NCBI GenBank assembly: GCA_011524525.1
Contig: WTKE01000096.1
Coordinates: 1-64,000 of the forward strand
Source of the DNA: Bacillus sp. (in: firmicutes)
GTDB taxonomy: Bacteria; Bacillota; Bacilli; Bacillales; Cytobacillaceae
DNA length: 64,000 bases
Direction of reading: 5' to 3'
The position numbers and the translations under genes were made by a program. Below, piece after piece: positions 48,134-59,070 of the stretch. The notes below the pieces were generated by a model. The model had not been told where the DNA came from, did not search any database, and was given only the letters and a program-made list of their open reading frames with translations. Within the stretch, counting starts at the first letter, position 1. Each line of letters starts with the position of its first letter.

Positions 48134-48913
48134 TTAGTTTGATTTTAATTTACTTAGTTCAACTAAAAACTTGTCGTTTAGTACTTTAATATATGTTCCT
48201 TTCATACCTAACGAACGTGATTCAATCACACCAGCACTTTCTAGTTTTCTAAGTGCATTTACAATCACAGATCTTGTAATTCCTACACGATCAGCAATTT
48301 TTGAAGCAACTAGCAATCCTTCTTTTCCACTAAGTTCTTCAAAAATATGCTCAATTGCTTCTAGCTCACTATAAGATAACGAGCTGATCGCCATTTGTAC
48401 AACTGCCTTGCTTCTTGCCTCTTCTTCAATTTCTTCTGCTTTTTCTCTTAGAATCTCCATGCCTACTACTGTAGAGCCATACTCTGCCAAAATTAGGTCA
48501 TCATCATGGAATTGCTCTTGTGTTCTAGCAAGGATTAATGTTCCTAGCCTTTCTCCTCCGCCGATGATAGGAACGATCGTTGTTAAACCGTTTTTAAATA
48601 GGTCTTTGTTTTCCACTGGAAAAGCTGTGTACTCACTATTTACATCTAGATTAGATGAAGTTTCGTTAATGTTAAATAGGTTGTTTGTATACTCTTCAGG
48701 GAATTGGCGATCTTCAAGCATTTTCTTAATCCGGTCGTTTTCTATTTGTTGGTTTACCGCAAAGCCAAGTAATTTCCCACGGCGACTTACGATAAAAATA
48801 TTTGCTTCGATGACTTCACTAAGTGTTTCTGACATTTCTTTAAAGTTAACCGGTTTCCCTGCTGCCTTTTGAAGTAAGGCATTAATCTTTCTAGTTTTTG
48901 ACAGTAAATCCAT
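48134..48913 (-). CDS. codY: Global transcriptional regulator CodY
   Basis: A 259-residue GTP- and branched-chain-amino-acid-responsive repressor. It has an N-terminal GAF ligand domain ([32 protein letters not shown]...) and a C-terminal winged helix-turn-helix ([41 protein letters not shown]). It follows xerC-hslV-hslU as in B. subtilis. In B. subtilis CodY represses the adjacent fla/che operon; a clear binding box was not found here. Confidence 0.98.
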   Translation of the reverse strand: MDLLSKTRKINALLQKAAGKPVNFKEMSETLSEVIEANIFIVSRRGKLLGFAVNQQIENDRIKKMLEDRQFPEEYTNNLFNINETSSNLDVNSEYTAFPVENKDLFKNGLTTIVPIIGGGERLGTLILARTQEQFHDDDLILAEYGSTVVGMEILREKAEEIEEEARSKAVVQMAISSLSYSELEAIEHIFEELSGKEGLLVASKIADRVGITRSVIVNALRKLESAGVIESRSLGMKGTYIKVLNDKFLVELSKLKSN

Positions 48914-49006
48914 TTGTTCTTCCTCCTAATTAGCTAAAACCATTGCAGTAGCACTTACTATGAATTCTGCATATGTATTGAACTGTTGTGTGTAACATAA
49001 TATACG

Positions 49007-49035
49007 TTTGATTCCCCCATCACGAGGGAATCAAA
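49007..49035 (-). terminator. Hairpin between hslU and codY
   Basis: A perfect 10-bp stem TTTGATTCCC/GGGAATCAAA (49007-49016 with 49026-49035), 9-nt loop, 9 nt after hslU. No U-tract follows (CGTATATT), so it may be a processing or stability element, or a factor-dependent terminator, rather than an intrinsic terminator. Confidence 0.5.
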
Positions 49036-49043
49036 CCCATGAA

Positions 49044-50450
49044 TTACAAAATAAATTGACTTAGGTCTTTATTACGCGAAATGGCTCCGAGCTTTTCTTC
49101 TACGTATTGTGGGGTGATTGTGATTGTTTCCATTGTAATATCCGGTGCTTCAAAGGACAAGTCCTCTAAAAGCTTTTCTAAGATGGTATGCAATCTTCTA
49201 GCTCCAATGTTATCCGTATTTTGATTTACATCATAAGCAACTTCTGCAATCTTACGAATAGCATCGTCAGAAAATTCAATTTCTATACCTTCAGTCACTA
49301 ACAATGCTTGATATTGCTTAATTAGTGCATTGTCAGGTTCGATTAGGATTTTATAAAAATCGTCAACAGTTAGCTTTGTTAATTCCACCCTAATGGGAAA
49401 ACGCCCTTGAAGCTCAGGTATTAAATCGGACGGCTTTGCAATATGGAAAGCACCTGCAGCCATAAATAGAATATGGTCTGTTTTTACTGATCCATACTTC
49501 GTAACGACAGTCGAACCTTCAACAACTGGAAGAATATCTCTTTGAACTCCCTCTCGAGAAACATCCGCGGATGATCCTCCTCCATTTTTACTAGCAATTT
49601 TGTCAATTTCATCAATAAAGATGATTCCTGTTTGCTCAGCACGGAACACAGCTTCTGATGTGACTTCATCCATATCAATCAGCTTCGAGGCTTCCTCATT
49701 CGTTAACACCTTTCTAGCATCGCGAACAGAAAGCTTCCGTTTTTTTCGTTTTTTCGGCATTAAGCCACTTAAGGCATCCTGCATATTCATTCCCATTTGC
49801 TCCATACCTGAACCTTGAAGCATATCAAACATGGATGGTTGCTGCTCTTCCACTTCAACAGAAACCATTTCATTTTCAAGCTCTCCCTTAGAAAGCTTTT
49901 CAGCAACAACCTTCCTTTTTTCAACGATATTCATGTCTTCAGTAGGTGTTGGTTCTTGTTCCTGTGCCCCGCCTCCACCGAATAGCATCTCTAAAGGATT
50001 TTTATAGCCCGTTGCTTTTTTTGCAGAAGGTACTAACAAATCAACTAGTCGCTTATTTGCATTTTCCTCTGCTCTTTCTTTTACTTTTTGCATTTTTTCT
50101 TCTTTTACAAGTCTAACTGCTGTTTCTACGAGATCTCTTACCATTGATTCAACATCACGACCCACGTAGCCCACTTCCGTAAACTTTGTCGCTTCTACCT
50201 TTACAAACGGTGCTGAGACAAGCTTTGCCATCCGCCTAGCGATTTCGGTCTTTCCGACACCTGTTGGTCCGATCATTAATATATTCTTAGGATTGATTTC
50301 ATCCCTTAAACTCTCGTCAAGCAAACTACGTCGATAACGATTTCTCAGTGCAACCGCTACTGCTTTCTTTGCATCCTTCTGCCCAATGATATACTGATCC
50401 AATCGTTCAACAATCTGACGTGGGGTTAGATTTGTCCCTTTAGTGACCAT
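49044..50450 (-). CDS. hslU: HslU (ClpY) ATPase subunit of HslUV protease
   Basis: A 468-residue AAA+ unfoldase. It has [17 protein letters not shown], the I domain (about 130-230, with a glycine/Gln/Glu-rich stretch), Walker [12 protein letters not shown], sensor residues near [12 protein letters not shown], and the C-terminal LSQFIL tail that activates HslV. The ATG at 50450 follows AGGAGG; an upstream in-frame extension lies within hslV. Confidence 0.97.
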   Translation of the reverse strand: MVTKGTNLTPRQIVERLDQYIIGQKDAKKAVAVALRNRYRRSLLDESLRDEINPKNILMIGPTGVGKTEIARRMAKLVSAPFVKVEATKFTEVGYVGRDVESMVRDLVETAVRLVKEEKMQKVKERAEENANKRLVDLLVPSAKKATGYKNPLEMLFGGGGAQEQEPTPTEDMNIVEKRKVVAEKLSKGELENEMVSVEVEEQQPSMFDMLQGSGMEQMGMNMQDALSGLMPKKRKKRKLSVRDARKVLTNEEASKLIDMDEVTSEAVFRAEQTGIIFIDEIDKIASKNGGGSSADVSREGVQRDILPVVEGSTVVTKYGSVKTDHILFMAAGAFHIAKPSDLIPELQGRFPIRVELTKLTVDDFYKILIEPDNALIKQYQALLVTEGIEIEFSDDAIRKIAEVAYDVNQNTDNIGARRLHTILEKLLEDLSFEAPDITMETITITPQYVEEKLGAISRNKDLSQFIL

Positions 50451-50460
50451 TCGATCCCTC

Positions 50461-51003
50461 CTAAAGCTCTTCAACGATAATATTGTGATTTGTATACACG
50501 CAAATTTCCGCCGCAATTTCAAGGGAAGCCTTTGCGATTTCCTTTGCCGTTAGATGCTCTCCAGAATACTTCTTTAATGCTCTTCCCGCAGATAGCGCAT
50601 AATTACCACCTGATCCAATTGCAAGGATTCCATCGTCTGGTTCAATGATCTCTCCCGTACCAGAAACCAATAGCATATCCTTGTCGTTCATAACAATTAG
50701 CATTGCTTCGAGACGACGAAGAACTTTATCGCTTCGCCATTGTTTTGCGAGTTCAACAGATGCTCGTTGCAGATTTCCATTATACTCCTCTAACTTACTT
50801 TCAAACATTTCAAAAAGAGTAAAGGCATCCGCTACAGAACCAGCAAATCCCGCTAAAACTCTGCCGTTAAATAACTTTCTAACCTTACGAGCTGTATGCT
50901 TCATCACAACAGCATTGCCAAAGGTTACTTGACCATCTCCAGACATAGCACATTGACCATTATGACGAACAGCAAAAATAGTTGTTGCATGAAATTGCGT
51001 CAT
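50461..51003 (-). CDS. hslV: HslV (ClpQ) peptidase subunit
   Basis: A 180-residue proteasome-beta-like peptidase forming a two-tier hexamer that works with HslU. It has [47 protein letters not shown] and [17 protein letters not shown]. subtilis ClpQ carries a five-residue N-terminal extension and is reported to use an N-terminal Ser. Here the residue after Met is Thr (MTQFHATTI), so the nucleophile after Met removal would be Thr. Overall length is that of the B. subtilis form. Confidence 0.96.
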   Translation of the reverse strand: MTQFHATTIFAVRHNGQCAMSGDGQVTFGNAVVMKHTARKVRKLFNGRVLAGFAGSVADAFTLFEMFESKLEEYNGNLQRASVELAKQWRSDKVLRRLEAMLIVMNDKDMLLVSGTGEIIEPDDGILAIGSGGNYALSAGRALKKYSGEHLTAKEIAKASLEIAAEICVYTNHNIIVEEL

Positions 51004-51020
51004 ATTATTCCTCCTAAAGC

Positions 51021-51923
51021 TTAAGCCCGAGGGTGATGGGCCATATATGTTTTTCGCAAGTAATCATTTGTAACATGTGAATAAATTTGTGTAGAAGACA
51101 AAAACGAATGCCCTAATAACTCTTGGACACTTCTCATATCTGCTCCGTTATTAAGGAGATGTGTCGCAAAGGAATGTCTTAGTTTATGCGGATGGATGGA
51201 TCCGTTTAAAGATGATTTTTTTATCATTTGATCGAGAATATGTCTAACTCCGTTTGTTGTTAGTGGTTCTCCACGAAAGTTAACAAATAAGGAATCATGC
51301 GAATGCTTCTCTCCAAGAAGGGCTTTTCTTCCATTGTTAATATATGTATCAACTGCTTCTTGAGCAAAGCTACCAAAAGGAATATATCGATCCTTTTGGC
51401 CCTTCCCATGAACAAGTACCGTTCCAATGTATAAATCAATATCTTTTAAACGAAGCTGACAACATTCACTAACACGCATCCCTGTAGCGTATAAAATCTC
51501 AAGCAAGGCGAGATCCCTCTGCCCGATAGGAGTATTAGCATTACTACTCGAAAATAATACTTTAAGCTCCTCTTCGTAAAAGAAATCGGGCAATCTCTTT
51601 TCTTGTTTCGGCATAATCACTTGTGCAAAAGGATTATTCTGAACGAGATGCTCCCGTAATAAAAACCGGTAAAAGCTTCTCATACAGGATATTTTTCTCG
51701 CGACAGATTTTCTAGCTAAGTTCTTTTCAAAAAGTTTCGTTAAATAAAGCCTGACATCGGAGTATTCAACATCAGCATAATCAGCTAACGATTGTTCCTT
51801 CATAAAAAGAGTAAAATCCCTAACATCAACTTGATAATGCTCAATTGTATATTGTGAATAATTTCTTTCTATTTGTAAATATTCAAAAAATAACTTTGCT
51901 GAAATGTTCACATCTTCTGACAA
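51021..51923 (-). CDS. xerC: Tyrosine recombinase XerC (CodV)
   Basis: A 300-residue site-specific recombinase that, with XerD, resolves chromosome dimers at dif. It has an N-terminal SAM-like core-binding domain and a catalytic domain with Arg in [24 protein letters not shown], and Tyr in STQIYSH. The start codon is TTG, after AGGTGACGG. It is followed by hslV with 18 nt between. Confidence 0.96.
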   Translation of the reverse strand: MSEDVNISAKLFFEYLQIERNYSQYTIEHYQVDVRDFTLFMKEQSLADYADVEYSDVRLYLTKLFEKNLARKSVARKISCMRSFYRFLLREHLVQNNPFAQVIMPKQEKRLPDFFYEEELKVLFSSSNANTPIGQRDLALLEILYATGMRVSECCQLRLKDIDLYIGTVLVHGKGQKDRYIPFGSFAQEAVDTYINNGRKALLGEKHSHDSLFVNFRGEPLTTNGVRHILDQMIKKSSLNGSIHPHKLRHSFATHLLNNGADMRSVQELLGHSFLSSTQIYSHVTNDYLRKTYMAHHPRA

Positions 51924-51984
51924 TATCCGTCACCTCACAAAGGCTACTAAATCGTATCACACTTCACATACCCTTGCAAGCAAT

Positions 51985-53292
51985 TTACAAATTTTTCACA
52001 AAGTTCTGAATTGTTTCTAAAGCTCGGTTTGCATGATGCTCTGCTCTTTCCTTTTTCCCTCTGATTTTAGTCGGTAACTCAGGGAACAAACCAAAGTTCG
52101 CATTCATCGGCTGAAAATTCTTTGCGCTTGCACTCGTAATGTATCTTGCCATACTCCCGATCGCAGTTTCTCCAGGAAACACAACCAGCTCTTCTCCTTG
52201 TACAAGTCTAGCTGCATTAAGTCCAGCAACTAATCCACTTGCTGCAGACTCCACATAGCCCTCTACTCCAGTCATTTGACCAGCGAAGAATAAATCATTA
52301 CGATTTTTGAATTGATACGTAGGCTCTAGTACTTTAGGCGAATTAATGAAGGTATTTCTGTGCATGACACCATACCTTACGATTTCAGCATTTTCTAATC
52401 CAGGGATTAACTGAAGAACTTCCTTTTGTGGTCCCCACTTCAAATGTGTCTGAAATCCAACAATATTATAGAGTGTTCCTGCAGCATCATCCTGTCTAAG
52501 CTGAACAACAGCAAACGGACGCTTACCTGTTTTAGGATCCTCAAGACCAACTGGCTTCATTGGTCCAAATAGCATCGTTTTCTTCCCTCGGCTTGCCATT
52601 ACCTCAATCGGCATACAACCTTCAAAGAAAATTTCTTTTTCAAATTCTTTCAAAGGAACTGTTTCTGCTGAAACAAGTGCTTCGTAAAAACGCTCAAACT
52701 CCTCTTCGGTCATAGGACAGTTAAGATAAGCTGCCTCCCCTTTATCGTAACGGGATTTTAAATACACCTTATCCATATCAATGCTATCTTTTTCAATGAT
52801 TGGTGCTGCAGCGTCATAGAAGTATAAATATTCTTCACCCGTTAATTCTTGGAGCTTGGCTGAAAGTGCAGGACTTGTTAATGGTCCAGTCGCTATGACA
52901 GCAGGTCCCTCTGGGATTTCTGTTATTTCTTCATTGATAACAGTTACATTCGGATGATTTTTCACTTTATCTGTTACATGTGCAGCAAACTCATGACGAT
53001 CCACTGCAAGCGCTCCACCTGCTGGAACTGCACAAGCATCCGCGGAAGAGATAATAACAGAGTCTAGCTTTCGCATTTCTTCCTTCAGGACTCCGACTGC
53101 ATTTGTTAAATTATTTGCACGAAGGGAGTTACTGCAAACTAACTCAGCAAATTTATCTGTATGGTGTGCTGGAGTTTGTTTCACTGGTCTCATTTCGTAC
53201 AAGCGAACCTTTATTCCTCTTTTTGCAAGTTGCCAAGCTGCTTCGCTTCCAGCTAAGCCTGCTCCTATCACATTCACTGTTGCATCTATCAT
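51985..53292 (-). CDS. trmFO: Folate-dependent tRNA (m5U54) methyltransferase TrmFO
   Basis: A 435-residue FAD enzyme that methylates U54 of tRNA using methylenetetrahydrofolate. It has the FAD motif [56 protein letters not shown] and the C-terminal [19 protein letters not shown]. The ATG at 53292 has GGAGG 8 nt upstream; the frame opens further upstream without support. It lies between topA and xerC. Confidence 0.97.
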   Translation of the reverse strand: MIDATVNVIGAGLAGSEAAWQLAKRGIKVRLYEMRPVKQTPAHHTDKFAELVCSNSLRANNLTNAVGVLKEEMRKLDSVIISSADACAVPAGGALAVDRHEFAAHVTDKVKNHPNVTVINEEITEIPEGPAVIATGPLTSPALSAKLQELTGEEYLYFYDAAAPIIEKDSIDMDKVYLKSRYDKGEAAYLNCPMTEEEFERFYEALVSAETVPLKEFEKEIFFEGCMPIEVMASRGKKTMLFGPMKPVGLEDPKTGKRPFAVVQLRQDDAAGTLYNIVGFQTHLKWGPQKEVLQLIPGLENAEIVRYGVMHRNTFINSPKVLEPTYQFKNRNDLFFAGQMTGVEGYVESAASGLVAGLNAARLVQGEELVVFPGETAIGSMARYITSASAKNFQPMNANFGLFPELPTKIRGKKERAEHHANRALETIQNFVKNL

Positions 53293-53397
53293 TTTATGAA
53301 CCTCCAATAGCTCGTATGTATCTTTTTTGGTATTAGCTTCTCCATATTCCTTCTGCATTTTACACTACGAATGAAAAAGTATAAAGTTTCAAGCAAT

Positions 53398-53423
53398 AAA
53401 AAGAGTGAGCATAGTGCTCACCC
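53398..53423 (-). terminator. Intrinsic terminator after topA
   Basis: GTGAGCA/TGCTCAC stem (53405-53411 with 53415-53421), 3-nt loop, then TTTTT on the minus strand. The upstream arm abuts the topA stop codon. It separates topA from trmFO. Confidence 0.85.
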
Positions 53424-55499
53424 TTAGCTTTGTGGCTCTTCCTTGTAGTCACAACCAACGCATTGAACTTGGACACCTTTTTTAAGCTTCTTCTCAATCA
53501 ATAGTGATTCACATTTTGGGCAATTTCTAGGCAGCGGTTTATCCCATGAGATAAAATCACATTCTGGGAATGTATCACAGCCATAGAAGATTCGACGCTT
53601 TTTACTTTTTCTTTCTATTATATTTCCAGTCTTACAATTTGGACATTTTACTCCGATATCCTTAACGATTGCTTTTGTATTACGACAATCCGGGAAATTG
53701 CTGCAAGCCATAAACTTTCCATAGCGGCCCATTTTATAGACCATCTCATTTCCGCACTGCTCACAATCCTCACCAGCAGGCTCATCTTTAATTTCTACCT
53801 GCTCCATTTCTTTTTCTGCCTTTTCTAAATGCTTTTCAAAACCTCGATAAAACTCATCGATGATCCGTACCCATTTTGTTTTTCCTTCTTCTACATTATC
53901 TAAGTCTTGTTCCATTTTTGCGGTAAACTCGACATCTAAAATATCCGGAAAAAATTCTACCATGAGTTCATGGACGATCTCTCCAAGTTCAGTTGGAATG
54001 AAACGTTTATTATCTAGAGTAACATATCCTCGTTTTTGAATGGTATCTAGTGTCGGAGCAAATGTTGATGGACGACCAATTCCAAGTTCCTCCAACGTCT
54101 TAACTAATCTAGCTTCCGTATACCTTGGAGGCGGTTGGGTAAAGTGTTGTTTCGGTTCAATGTCCTTTTTGAGGACCGTATCTCCTTCCTTTAAATCAGG
54201 AAGCATTTTGTTCTTATCCTCAGTTTGATCATCTGTCCCTTCGACGTACACCTTCATAAAACCTGGAAACTTAACCTTAGATCCGGTTGCTCTAAAGATT
54301 ACCTCTCCATTTTTCAAATCCACACTCATCGTATCCATAACAGCCGGTGCCATTTGGCTAGATACAAACCGCTCCCAAATTAACTTATAAAGCCTCAATT
54401 GATCCCGTGACAAGAATTCTTTCATACTAGCTGGATCACGTAGTGTACTTGTTGGTCTAATCGCTTCATGAGCATCTTGGGTGTTTGCACCTTTTTTTTC
54501 TTTACGCTTTTCTTCAGGTAAAAAGTTGGCACCGTAAGTTGATTCAATATACTGACTTGCTTCTGCTTGTGCTACCTCAGAAATTCTAGTGGAATCTGTT
54601 CTCATGTATGTAATTAACCCGACGGTGCCTTCTTTTCCTAAATTGATCCCTTCATATAGCTGTTGGGCTAGCATCATCGTCTTTTTTGCTCTGAAGTTTA
54701 ATTTTCTCGCAGCCTCTTGCTGAAGAGAAGAAGTTGTAAAAGGCACCGCTGGATTTCTTTTACGTTCTTTTTTAGTCACAGAGGTTACTTCGAACTTATT
54801 CCCTTTCATTTTTGCTAAGATCGCCTTTACCTCTTCTTCTGATTTTAGCTCCATTCGTTGATTTTCTATTCCATAGAAGTCGGCTTCAAACCCTGTTGTT
54901 CCTTTTAAAAACTCGCCTTCAATTGTCCAGTATTCTTCTGGGATAAACTCTTTAATTTCGTTTTCTCGATCAATAATTAAACGTACTGCTACCGATTGAA
55001 CTCGACCTGCGCTAAGCCCTTTTTTCACCTTTTTCCAAAACAACGGACTAATATTGTAGCCAACCAAACGGTCTAAAATTCTACGTGCTTGCTGAGCGTC
55101 TACTAAATCCATGTTAATTGGTCTTGGATGCTTAAAAGACTCTTTAATTGCATCCTTCGTAATTTCATTAAAAACTACCCGACAATCTGAATGGATATCC
55201 ACATCTAGCGTATGAGCTAGATGCCATGCTATTGCTTCCCCTTCACGATCCGGGTCAGCCGCTAGATATATTTTCTTTGCTTTTTTTGCTGCTGTTTTTA
55301 ATTCCTTTAGCACGGGGCCTTTTCCACGTATTGTTATATACTTTGGTTCGAACTCATGTTCAACGTCCACTCCCATCTGACTTTTTGGAAGATCGCGAAC
55401 ATGCCCCATCGACGCCTTAACTTTATATTTTTTTCCTAAGTATCTTTCAATCGTCTTCGCCTTTGCTGGTGACTCAACGATTACTAAAAACTCCGACAT
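53424..55499 (-). CDS. topA: DNA topoisomerase I
   Basis: A 691-residue type IA topoisomerase relaxing negative supercoils. It has a Toprim domain ([27 protein letters not shown]), the catalytic Tyr in [14 protein letters not shown] (about 297), a type IA core ([27 protein letters not shown]), and three C-terminal zinc modules with Cys pairs (CEQCGN...CSNFPDC; CPNCKTG...CDTFPEC; CPKCES...CVGC). Likely transcribed from tandem promoters in the 307-nt gap upstream. Confidence 0.98.
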   Translation of the reverse strand: MSEFLVIVESPAKAKTIERYLGKKYKVKASMGHVRDLPKSQMGVDVEHEFEPKYITIRGKGPVLKELKTAAKKAKKIYLAADPDREGEAIAWHLAHTLDVDIHSDCRVVFNEITKDAIKESFKHPRPINMDLVDAQQARRILDRLVGYNISPLFWKKVKKGLSAGRVQSVAVRLIIDRENEIKEFIPEEYWTIEGEFLKGTTGFEADFYGIENQRMELKSEEEVKAILAKMKGNKFEVTSVTKKERKRNPAVPFTTSSLQQEAARKLNFRAKKTMMLAQQLYEGINLGKEGTVGLITYMRTDSTRISEVAQAEASQYIESTYGANFLPEEKRKEKKGANTQDAHEAIRPTSTLRDPASMKEFLSRDQLRLYKLIWERFVSSQMAPAVMDTMSVDLKNGEVIFRATGSKVKFPGFMKVYVEGTDDQTEDKNKMLPDLKEGDTVLKKDIEPKQHFTQPPPRYTEARLVKTLEELGIGRPSTFAPTLDTIQKRGYVTLDNKRFIPTELGEIVHELMVEFFPDILDVEFTAKMEQDLDNVEEGKTKWVRIIDEFYRGFEKHLEKAEKEMEQVEIKDEPAGEDCEQCGNEMVYKMGRYGKFMACSNFPDCRNTKAIVKDIGVKCPNCKTGNIIERKSKKRRIFYGCDTFPECDFISWDKPLPRNCPKCESLLIEKKLKKGVQVQCVGCDYKEEPQS

Positions 55500-55567
55500 C
55501 TATTGTCCTCCTCAAGAGGGATTATATTAAATATTTGTTTTTGAATGTTTATTGTAAATATTCATTA

Positions 55568-55596
55568 TTATTAAACTATTTATTGGTACTTGTCAA
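55568..55596 (-). promoter_or_regulatory. Proximal topA promoter candidate
   Basis: Minus strand perfect TTGACA (55591-55596), 17-nt spacer, TAATAA (55568-55573). The -35 is ideal but the -10 is poor (3 of 6), so regulation by an activator or another -10 choice is possible. The start would be about 60 nt from topA. Confidence 0.5.
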
Positions 55597-55602
55597 ATAT
55601 AT

Positions 55603-55616
55603 CGAAAACGGTTTCA
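55603..55616 (-). promoter_or_regulatory. cre-like palindrome upstream of topA
   Basis: CGAAAACGGTTTCA on the plus strand (TGAAACCGTTTTCG on the minus strand), a one-mismatch relative of the CcpA-binding core TGAAAACGGTTTCA. It ends 7 nt upstream of the proximal -35 and lies about 45 nt downstream of the distal promoter start. Confidence 0.4.
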
Positions 55617-55664
55617 GCCTACATAATTCAAATTTGTATCTTTATTTTCGAACTTCTGTTGCAA

Positions 55665-55693
55665 AATGTATAACAGTTTGAGCGATATTTCAA
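55665..55693 (-). promoter_or_regulatory. Distal topA promoter candidate
   Basis: Minus strand TTGAAA (55688-55693), 17-nt spacer, TACATT (55665-55670). The start would be about 55658. Confidence 0.45.
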
Positions 55694-55730
55694 CCTTTTT
55701 CATAAAAATATATAAAAAATTGGTGAAAAA

Positions 55731-55765
55731 GTATGGTAAATCAATGACATTTCTCTTTTCCATAC
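55731..55765 (-). terminator. Weak terminator candidate after dprA
   Basis: GTATGG/CCATAC stem (55731-55736 with 55760-55765), extended by A/T pairs, with a 23-nt loop and UUUUUC after it on the minus strand. The loop is long, so efficiency is doubtful. Confidence 0.35.
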
Positions 55766-55806
55766 CTTTTTGTCATCATATGTGATGTTCGATCCAATTA
55801 CAAACA

Positions 55807-56679
55807 TTATGCATAAAATAATTCATTTAATATGTCTTCATGACTTCTTACAAGCTTTGCTCCTTGCTGAATAAGGTCATTTGTTCCTGTCGAATGCTGA
55901 CTAAAAATATTTCCTGGCAGGGCAAACACCTCTCGACCTTCATGAACCGCGAAATTTGCGGTAATTAACGAGCCGCTTTTTCTTTTTGCTTCTATTATAA
56001 ATGTGCCTTTAGAAACGCCACTAATAATTCTATTTCTCATTGGAAATTGCCACCGCGAAGGAGTCGTATTTGGGGGATATTCGGAGATCATTAGATGGTT
56101 TTTCATAATATTTAGAGCAAGCTTTTGATTCGTTTGGGGGTAAATATGGTAGATACCACCGGCAATGACTGCTATCGTTTTCCCTCCTAACCGAATAGCT
56201 GCTTCATGAGCAAGCGTATCAACACCTATGGCTAACCCGCTGACGATAATAATTCCTTTTTCAATGAGCGGTGGGAACAAACGATCAATCGCTCTTTTTC
56301 CATACTCTGTCGCCTGTCTAGAACCGACCACAGCAAGCTTGGTTTGCTTTCCTAGCAGGGAGGTATCTCCCTTGGCGTACAATACCCATGGCGGCTGATA
56401 CGTTTCCTTTAATAATTCTGGATATGCTGAATCAAAGTAAGTAATAATCTCAATATCATTTTGTTGATAATGGTGGATTTGTTCCAGTAAAGCGGTTGAA
56501 TGAAGATCTTCAAGTAAGGGTTGGATGATAGAAGACGGAAGTTCATTGACTTGATAGAGGAAAGTTGGGGAGTACAGACCTTTCAGCTCGGGATCATGCT
56601 TTAAAATATGGTAAACCATTTTCCATCCTATGCCACGACAGTGTAGTAAATGGCACAATCGTAATGAAAAAGATTCCAA
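55807..56679 (-). CDS. dprA: DNA processing protein DprA
   Basis: A 290-residue RecA loader that handles incoming single-stranded DNA in natural transformation. It has a short N-terminal helical domain and the Rossmann DprA domain with VVGSRQATEYGKRAI, SGLAIGVDTLAHEAAI, GGIYHIYPQTNQ and FPMRNRIISGVS. The start codon is TTG with AAGGAGGTAATC upstream. It lies between sucD and topA; no ComK box was recognised upstream. Confidence 0.95.
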   Translation of the reverse strand: MESFSLRLCHLLHCRGIGWKMVYHILKHDPELKGLYSPTFLYQVNELPSSIIQPLLEDLHSTALLEQIHHYQQNDIEIITYFDSAYPELLKETYQPPWVLYAKGDTSLLGKQTKLAVVGSRQATEYGKRAIDRLFPPLIEKGIIIVSGLAIGVDTLAHEAAIRLGGKTIAVIAGGIYHIYPQTNQKLALNIMKNHLMISEYPPNTTPSRWQFPMRNRIISGVSKGTFIIEAKRKSGSLITANFAVHEGREVFALPGNIFSQHSTGTNDLIQQGAKLVRSHEDILNELFYA

Positions 56680-56720
56680 AATAGATTACCTCCTTTAGAA
56701 ATGTATTCTAATAATATCAC

Positions 56721-56750
56721 AAATAGCCCCTCTAAAAAGAGGGACTATTT
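56721..56750 (-). terminator. Terminator-like hairpin after sucD
   Basis: A 13-bp stem AAATAGTCCCTCT/AGAGGGGCTATTT on the minus strand (one T-G wobble) with a 4-nt loop, ending in UAUUU with no long U-tract. It is 7 nt after sucD and about 40 nt before dprA. Confidence 0.65.
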
Positions 56751-56756
56751 GAATTT

Positions 56757-57659
56757 TTAGTGAGTTTTACATTGATCGTATAGACCTTTTTCTTTTAATA
56801 CTTTAATTAATGTTTCTCCCATAACAGAAGGTGTATCAGCGACTTGGATTCCGCATTCATTCATCACACGAATCTTTTCATCAGCTGTCCCTTTTCCACC
56901 TGAAATAATCGCACCAGCATGGCCCATACGCTTTCCTGGAGGTGCGGTACGACCACCGATGAAACCGACTACCGGCTTAGTCATGTTTGCTTTTACCCAC
57001 TCTGCTGCTTCTTCTTCAGCGGTTCCACCAATTTCACCGATCATAATTACAGCATACGTTTCTGGGTCTTCGTTAAATGCTTTTAACACATCGATGAAGT
57101 TTGTTCCATTAACTGGATCTCCACCAATACCAACAGCTGTAGATTGTCCAACACCCGCTTGTGATAACTGATGAACTGCTTCATACGTAAGTGTTCCAGA
57201 ACGTGATACCACACCAACATGGCCCTTTGTGTGAATATATCCAGGCATAATACCTATCTTACACTCATCAGGAGTAATAACACCTGGGCAGTTAGGACCG
57301 ACTAGGCGAGTCTTTTTCCCTTCCATGTAGCGTTTTACTTTTACCATATCTAATACTGGAATATGCTCAGTGATACAAATCGCTAAATCAAGTTCAGCAT
57401 CAACCGCTTCTAAAATGGCATCAGCAGCAAATGGAGCAGGTACGTAAATAACGGAAGCATTTGCTCCAGTAGCCTTTACAGCATCTGCAACCGTGTTAAA
57501 TACAGGCACACCCTCTACCTCTGTACCACCTTTACCAGGTGTTACACCAGCAACAATTTGCGTGCCATATTCTAACATTTGTTTTGTATGGAAAAGGGCT
57601 GTAGAACCAGTAATCCCTTGAACTATCACTTTAGTATCTTTATTAATAAATACGCTCAC
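56757..57659 (-). CDS. sucD: Succinyl-CoA synthetase alpha subunit
   Basis: The TCA cycle enzyme converting succinyl-CoA to succinate with ATP (or GTP) formation. The 300-residue alpha subunit has the CoA-binding Rossmann fold ([35 protein letters not shown]) and the phosphohistidine loop ([10 protein letters not shown], about 245). It lies 15 nt after sucC; the two form one operon. Confidence 0.97.
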   Translation of the reverse strand: MSVFINKDTKVIVQGITGSTALFHTKQMLEYGTQIVAGVTPGKGGTEVEGVPVFNTVADAVKATGANASVIYVPAPFAADAILEAVDAELDLAICITEHIPVLDMVKVKRYMEGKKTRLVGPNCPGVITPDECKIGIMPGYIHTKGHVGVVSRSGTLTYEAVHQLSQAGVGQSTAVGIGGDPVNGTNFIDVLKAFNEDPETYAVIMIGEIGGTAEEEAAEWVKANMTKPVVGFIGGRTAPPGKRMGHAGAIISGGKGTADEKIRVMNECGIQVADTPSVMGETLIKVLKEKGLYDQCKTH

Positions 57660-57674
57660 ATCAATTCCCCTTCC

Positions 57675-58832
57675 TTATACTAATGAAACGATTTTTTGTG
57701 CGCCGTCAGCCATAGATTCTGCAGCAATAATGTTGATATCTGATTCAGCAAGAATTTGCTTACCTAATTCAACATTTGTTCCTTCCAAACGAACCACTAA
57801 TGGTACGTTTAAACCAACCTGCTTAGCAGCTTCTACAACACCAGTAGCAATAACGTCACACTTCATAATTCCTCCAAAGATATTTACAAAAATACCTTTT
57901 ACATTTTGGTCAGAAAGGATGATTTTGAAAGCTTCTGTTACCTTTTCAGCTGTAGCTCCGCCCCCAACATCAAGGAAGTTTGCGGGATCTCCACCGTAAT
58001 GTTTTACGATGTCCATTGTAGCCATAGCAAGACCGGCACCATTAACCATGCAACCAATATTTCCATCTAAAGAAATATAGCTGAGGTCGTATTTCGATGC
58101 TTCGATTTCCTTTGCATCTTCCTCATCAAGGTCACGGTATTCTAACACGTCTTTTTGACGATATAATGCATTTGAATCAAAGTTTAACTTTGCATCTAAC
58201 GCCATTACATTTCCGTCACCTGTTACAACAAGCGGGTTAATTTCTGCGATAGAGCAATCCTTTTCAACAAATGCTTGGTATAAGCCCATCATGAACTTAA
58301 CTGCTTTATTCACTAATTCCTTTGGTATATTAATATTAAAGGCAATACGACGAGCTTGGTAGCCTGTTAAACCAACAACCGGATCAATCACTTCTTTGAA
58401 GATTTTCTCAGGAGTTTGTTCTGCTACCTCCTCAATTTCTGTACCCCCTTCTTCTGAAGCCATTAATACAACACGTGAAGTGGCACGATCTAGTACTAAT
58501 CCAATATAGTACTCTTTCTTAATGTCACAGCCTTCTTCAATTAAAAGGCGCTTTACTTCTTTCCCTTCAGGACCAGTTTGGTGAGTGATGAGTGTTTTTC
58601 CAAGAATTTCGCTCGCATATGTACGGACTTCATCCAAGTTTTTAGCAACCTTAACCCCACCTGCTTTTCCACGTCCTCCTGCATGGATTTGGGCTTTTAC
58701 TACACAAACTTGTGTTCCAAGTTCATTTGCAGCTTCCACCGCTTCTTCAACTGTAAATGCTACCTTCCCATTTGGAACAGCAACCCCGTATTGTCTGAGG
58801 ATCTCTTTCCCTTGGTACTCATGGATATTCAT
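57675..58832 (-). CDS. sucC: Succinyl-CoA synthetase beta subunit
   Basis: A 385-residue ATP-grasp subunit, with [17 protein letters not shown] at the N-terminus, [53 protein letters not shown] and the C-terminal [13 protein letters not shown] and [14 protein letters not shown]. It is the first gene of sucCD, transcribed from the promoter at 58966-58994, which overlaps a cre site. Confidence 0.97.
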   Translation of the reverse strand: MNIHEYQGKEILRQYGVAVPNGKVAFTVEEAVEAANELGTQVCVVKAQIHAGGRGKAGGVKVAKNLDEVRTYASEILGKTLITHQTGPEGKEVKRLLIEEGCDIKKEYYIGLVLDRATSRVVLMASEEGGTEIEEVAEQTPEKIFKEVIDPVVGLTGYQARRIAFNINIPKELVNKAVKFMMGLYQAFVEKDCSIAEINPLVVTGDGNVMALDAKLNFDSNALYRQKDVLEYRDLDEEDAKEIEASKYDLSYISLDGNIGCMVNGAGLAMATMDIVKHYGGDPANFLDVGGGATAEKVTEAFKIILSDQNVKGIFVNIFGGIMKCDVIATGVVEAAKQVGLNVPLVVRLEGTNVELGKQILAESDINIIAAESMADGAQKIVSLV

Positions 58833-58952
58833 TTCCCATCCTCCTTCTAATCTTGCTTTTGGCTATTGCAGCAATAAAGATATTCTACACCTTTTCCTGC
58901 AATCCTGCCTGGATTCAATTTTCCCTTTGATCATTTTTTATCTAAAAAAACA

Positions 58953-58967
58953 AGACTGCGCTTTCAT
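58953..58967 (-). promoter_or_regulatory. cre site at sucC start region
   Basis: Minus strand ATGAAAGCGCAGTCT fits the cre consensus WTGNAANCGNWNNCW at every constrained position. It overlaps the last two bases of the -10 and covers the predicted start site, a position expected for CcpA repression. Confidence 0.65.
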
Positions 58968-58994
58968 TTTATAAAACAACGCATACCTTGTCTA
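58966..58994 (-). promoter_or_regulatory. SigA-type promoter of sucCD
   Basis: Minus strand TAGACA (58989-58994), 17-nt spacer, TAAAAT (58966-58971); 5 of 6 in both hexamers. It lies after the ylqH terminator. The leader is about 125 nt. Confidence 0.7.
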
Positions 58995-59028
58995 CTATTT
59001 CACACAAAATATTAAATTATTCAGAAAT

Positions 59029-59070
59029 AAAAAAAAGAAGTAGAATTTAAGATTTACTTTTTCCTACTTC
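59029..59070 (-). terminator. Terminator overlapping the ylqH 3' end
   Basis: GAAGTAG/CTACTTC stem (59037-59043 with 59064-59070), 20-nt loop, followed by a long U-run on the minus strand. The upstream arm is within the last codons of ylqH. Confidence 0.7.

Larger units (their letters stand above)
55500..55806 (-). other. dprA-topA intergenic region
   Basis: 307 nt without a credible gene. It contains a weak dprA terminator (55731-55765 stem), two promoter-like pairs for topA (55665-55693 and 55568-55596), and a cre-like palindrome (55603-55616). Confidence 0.55.
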
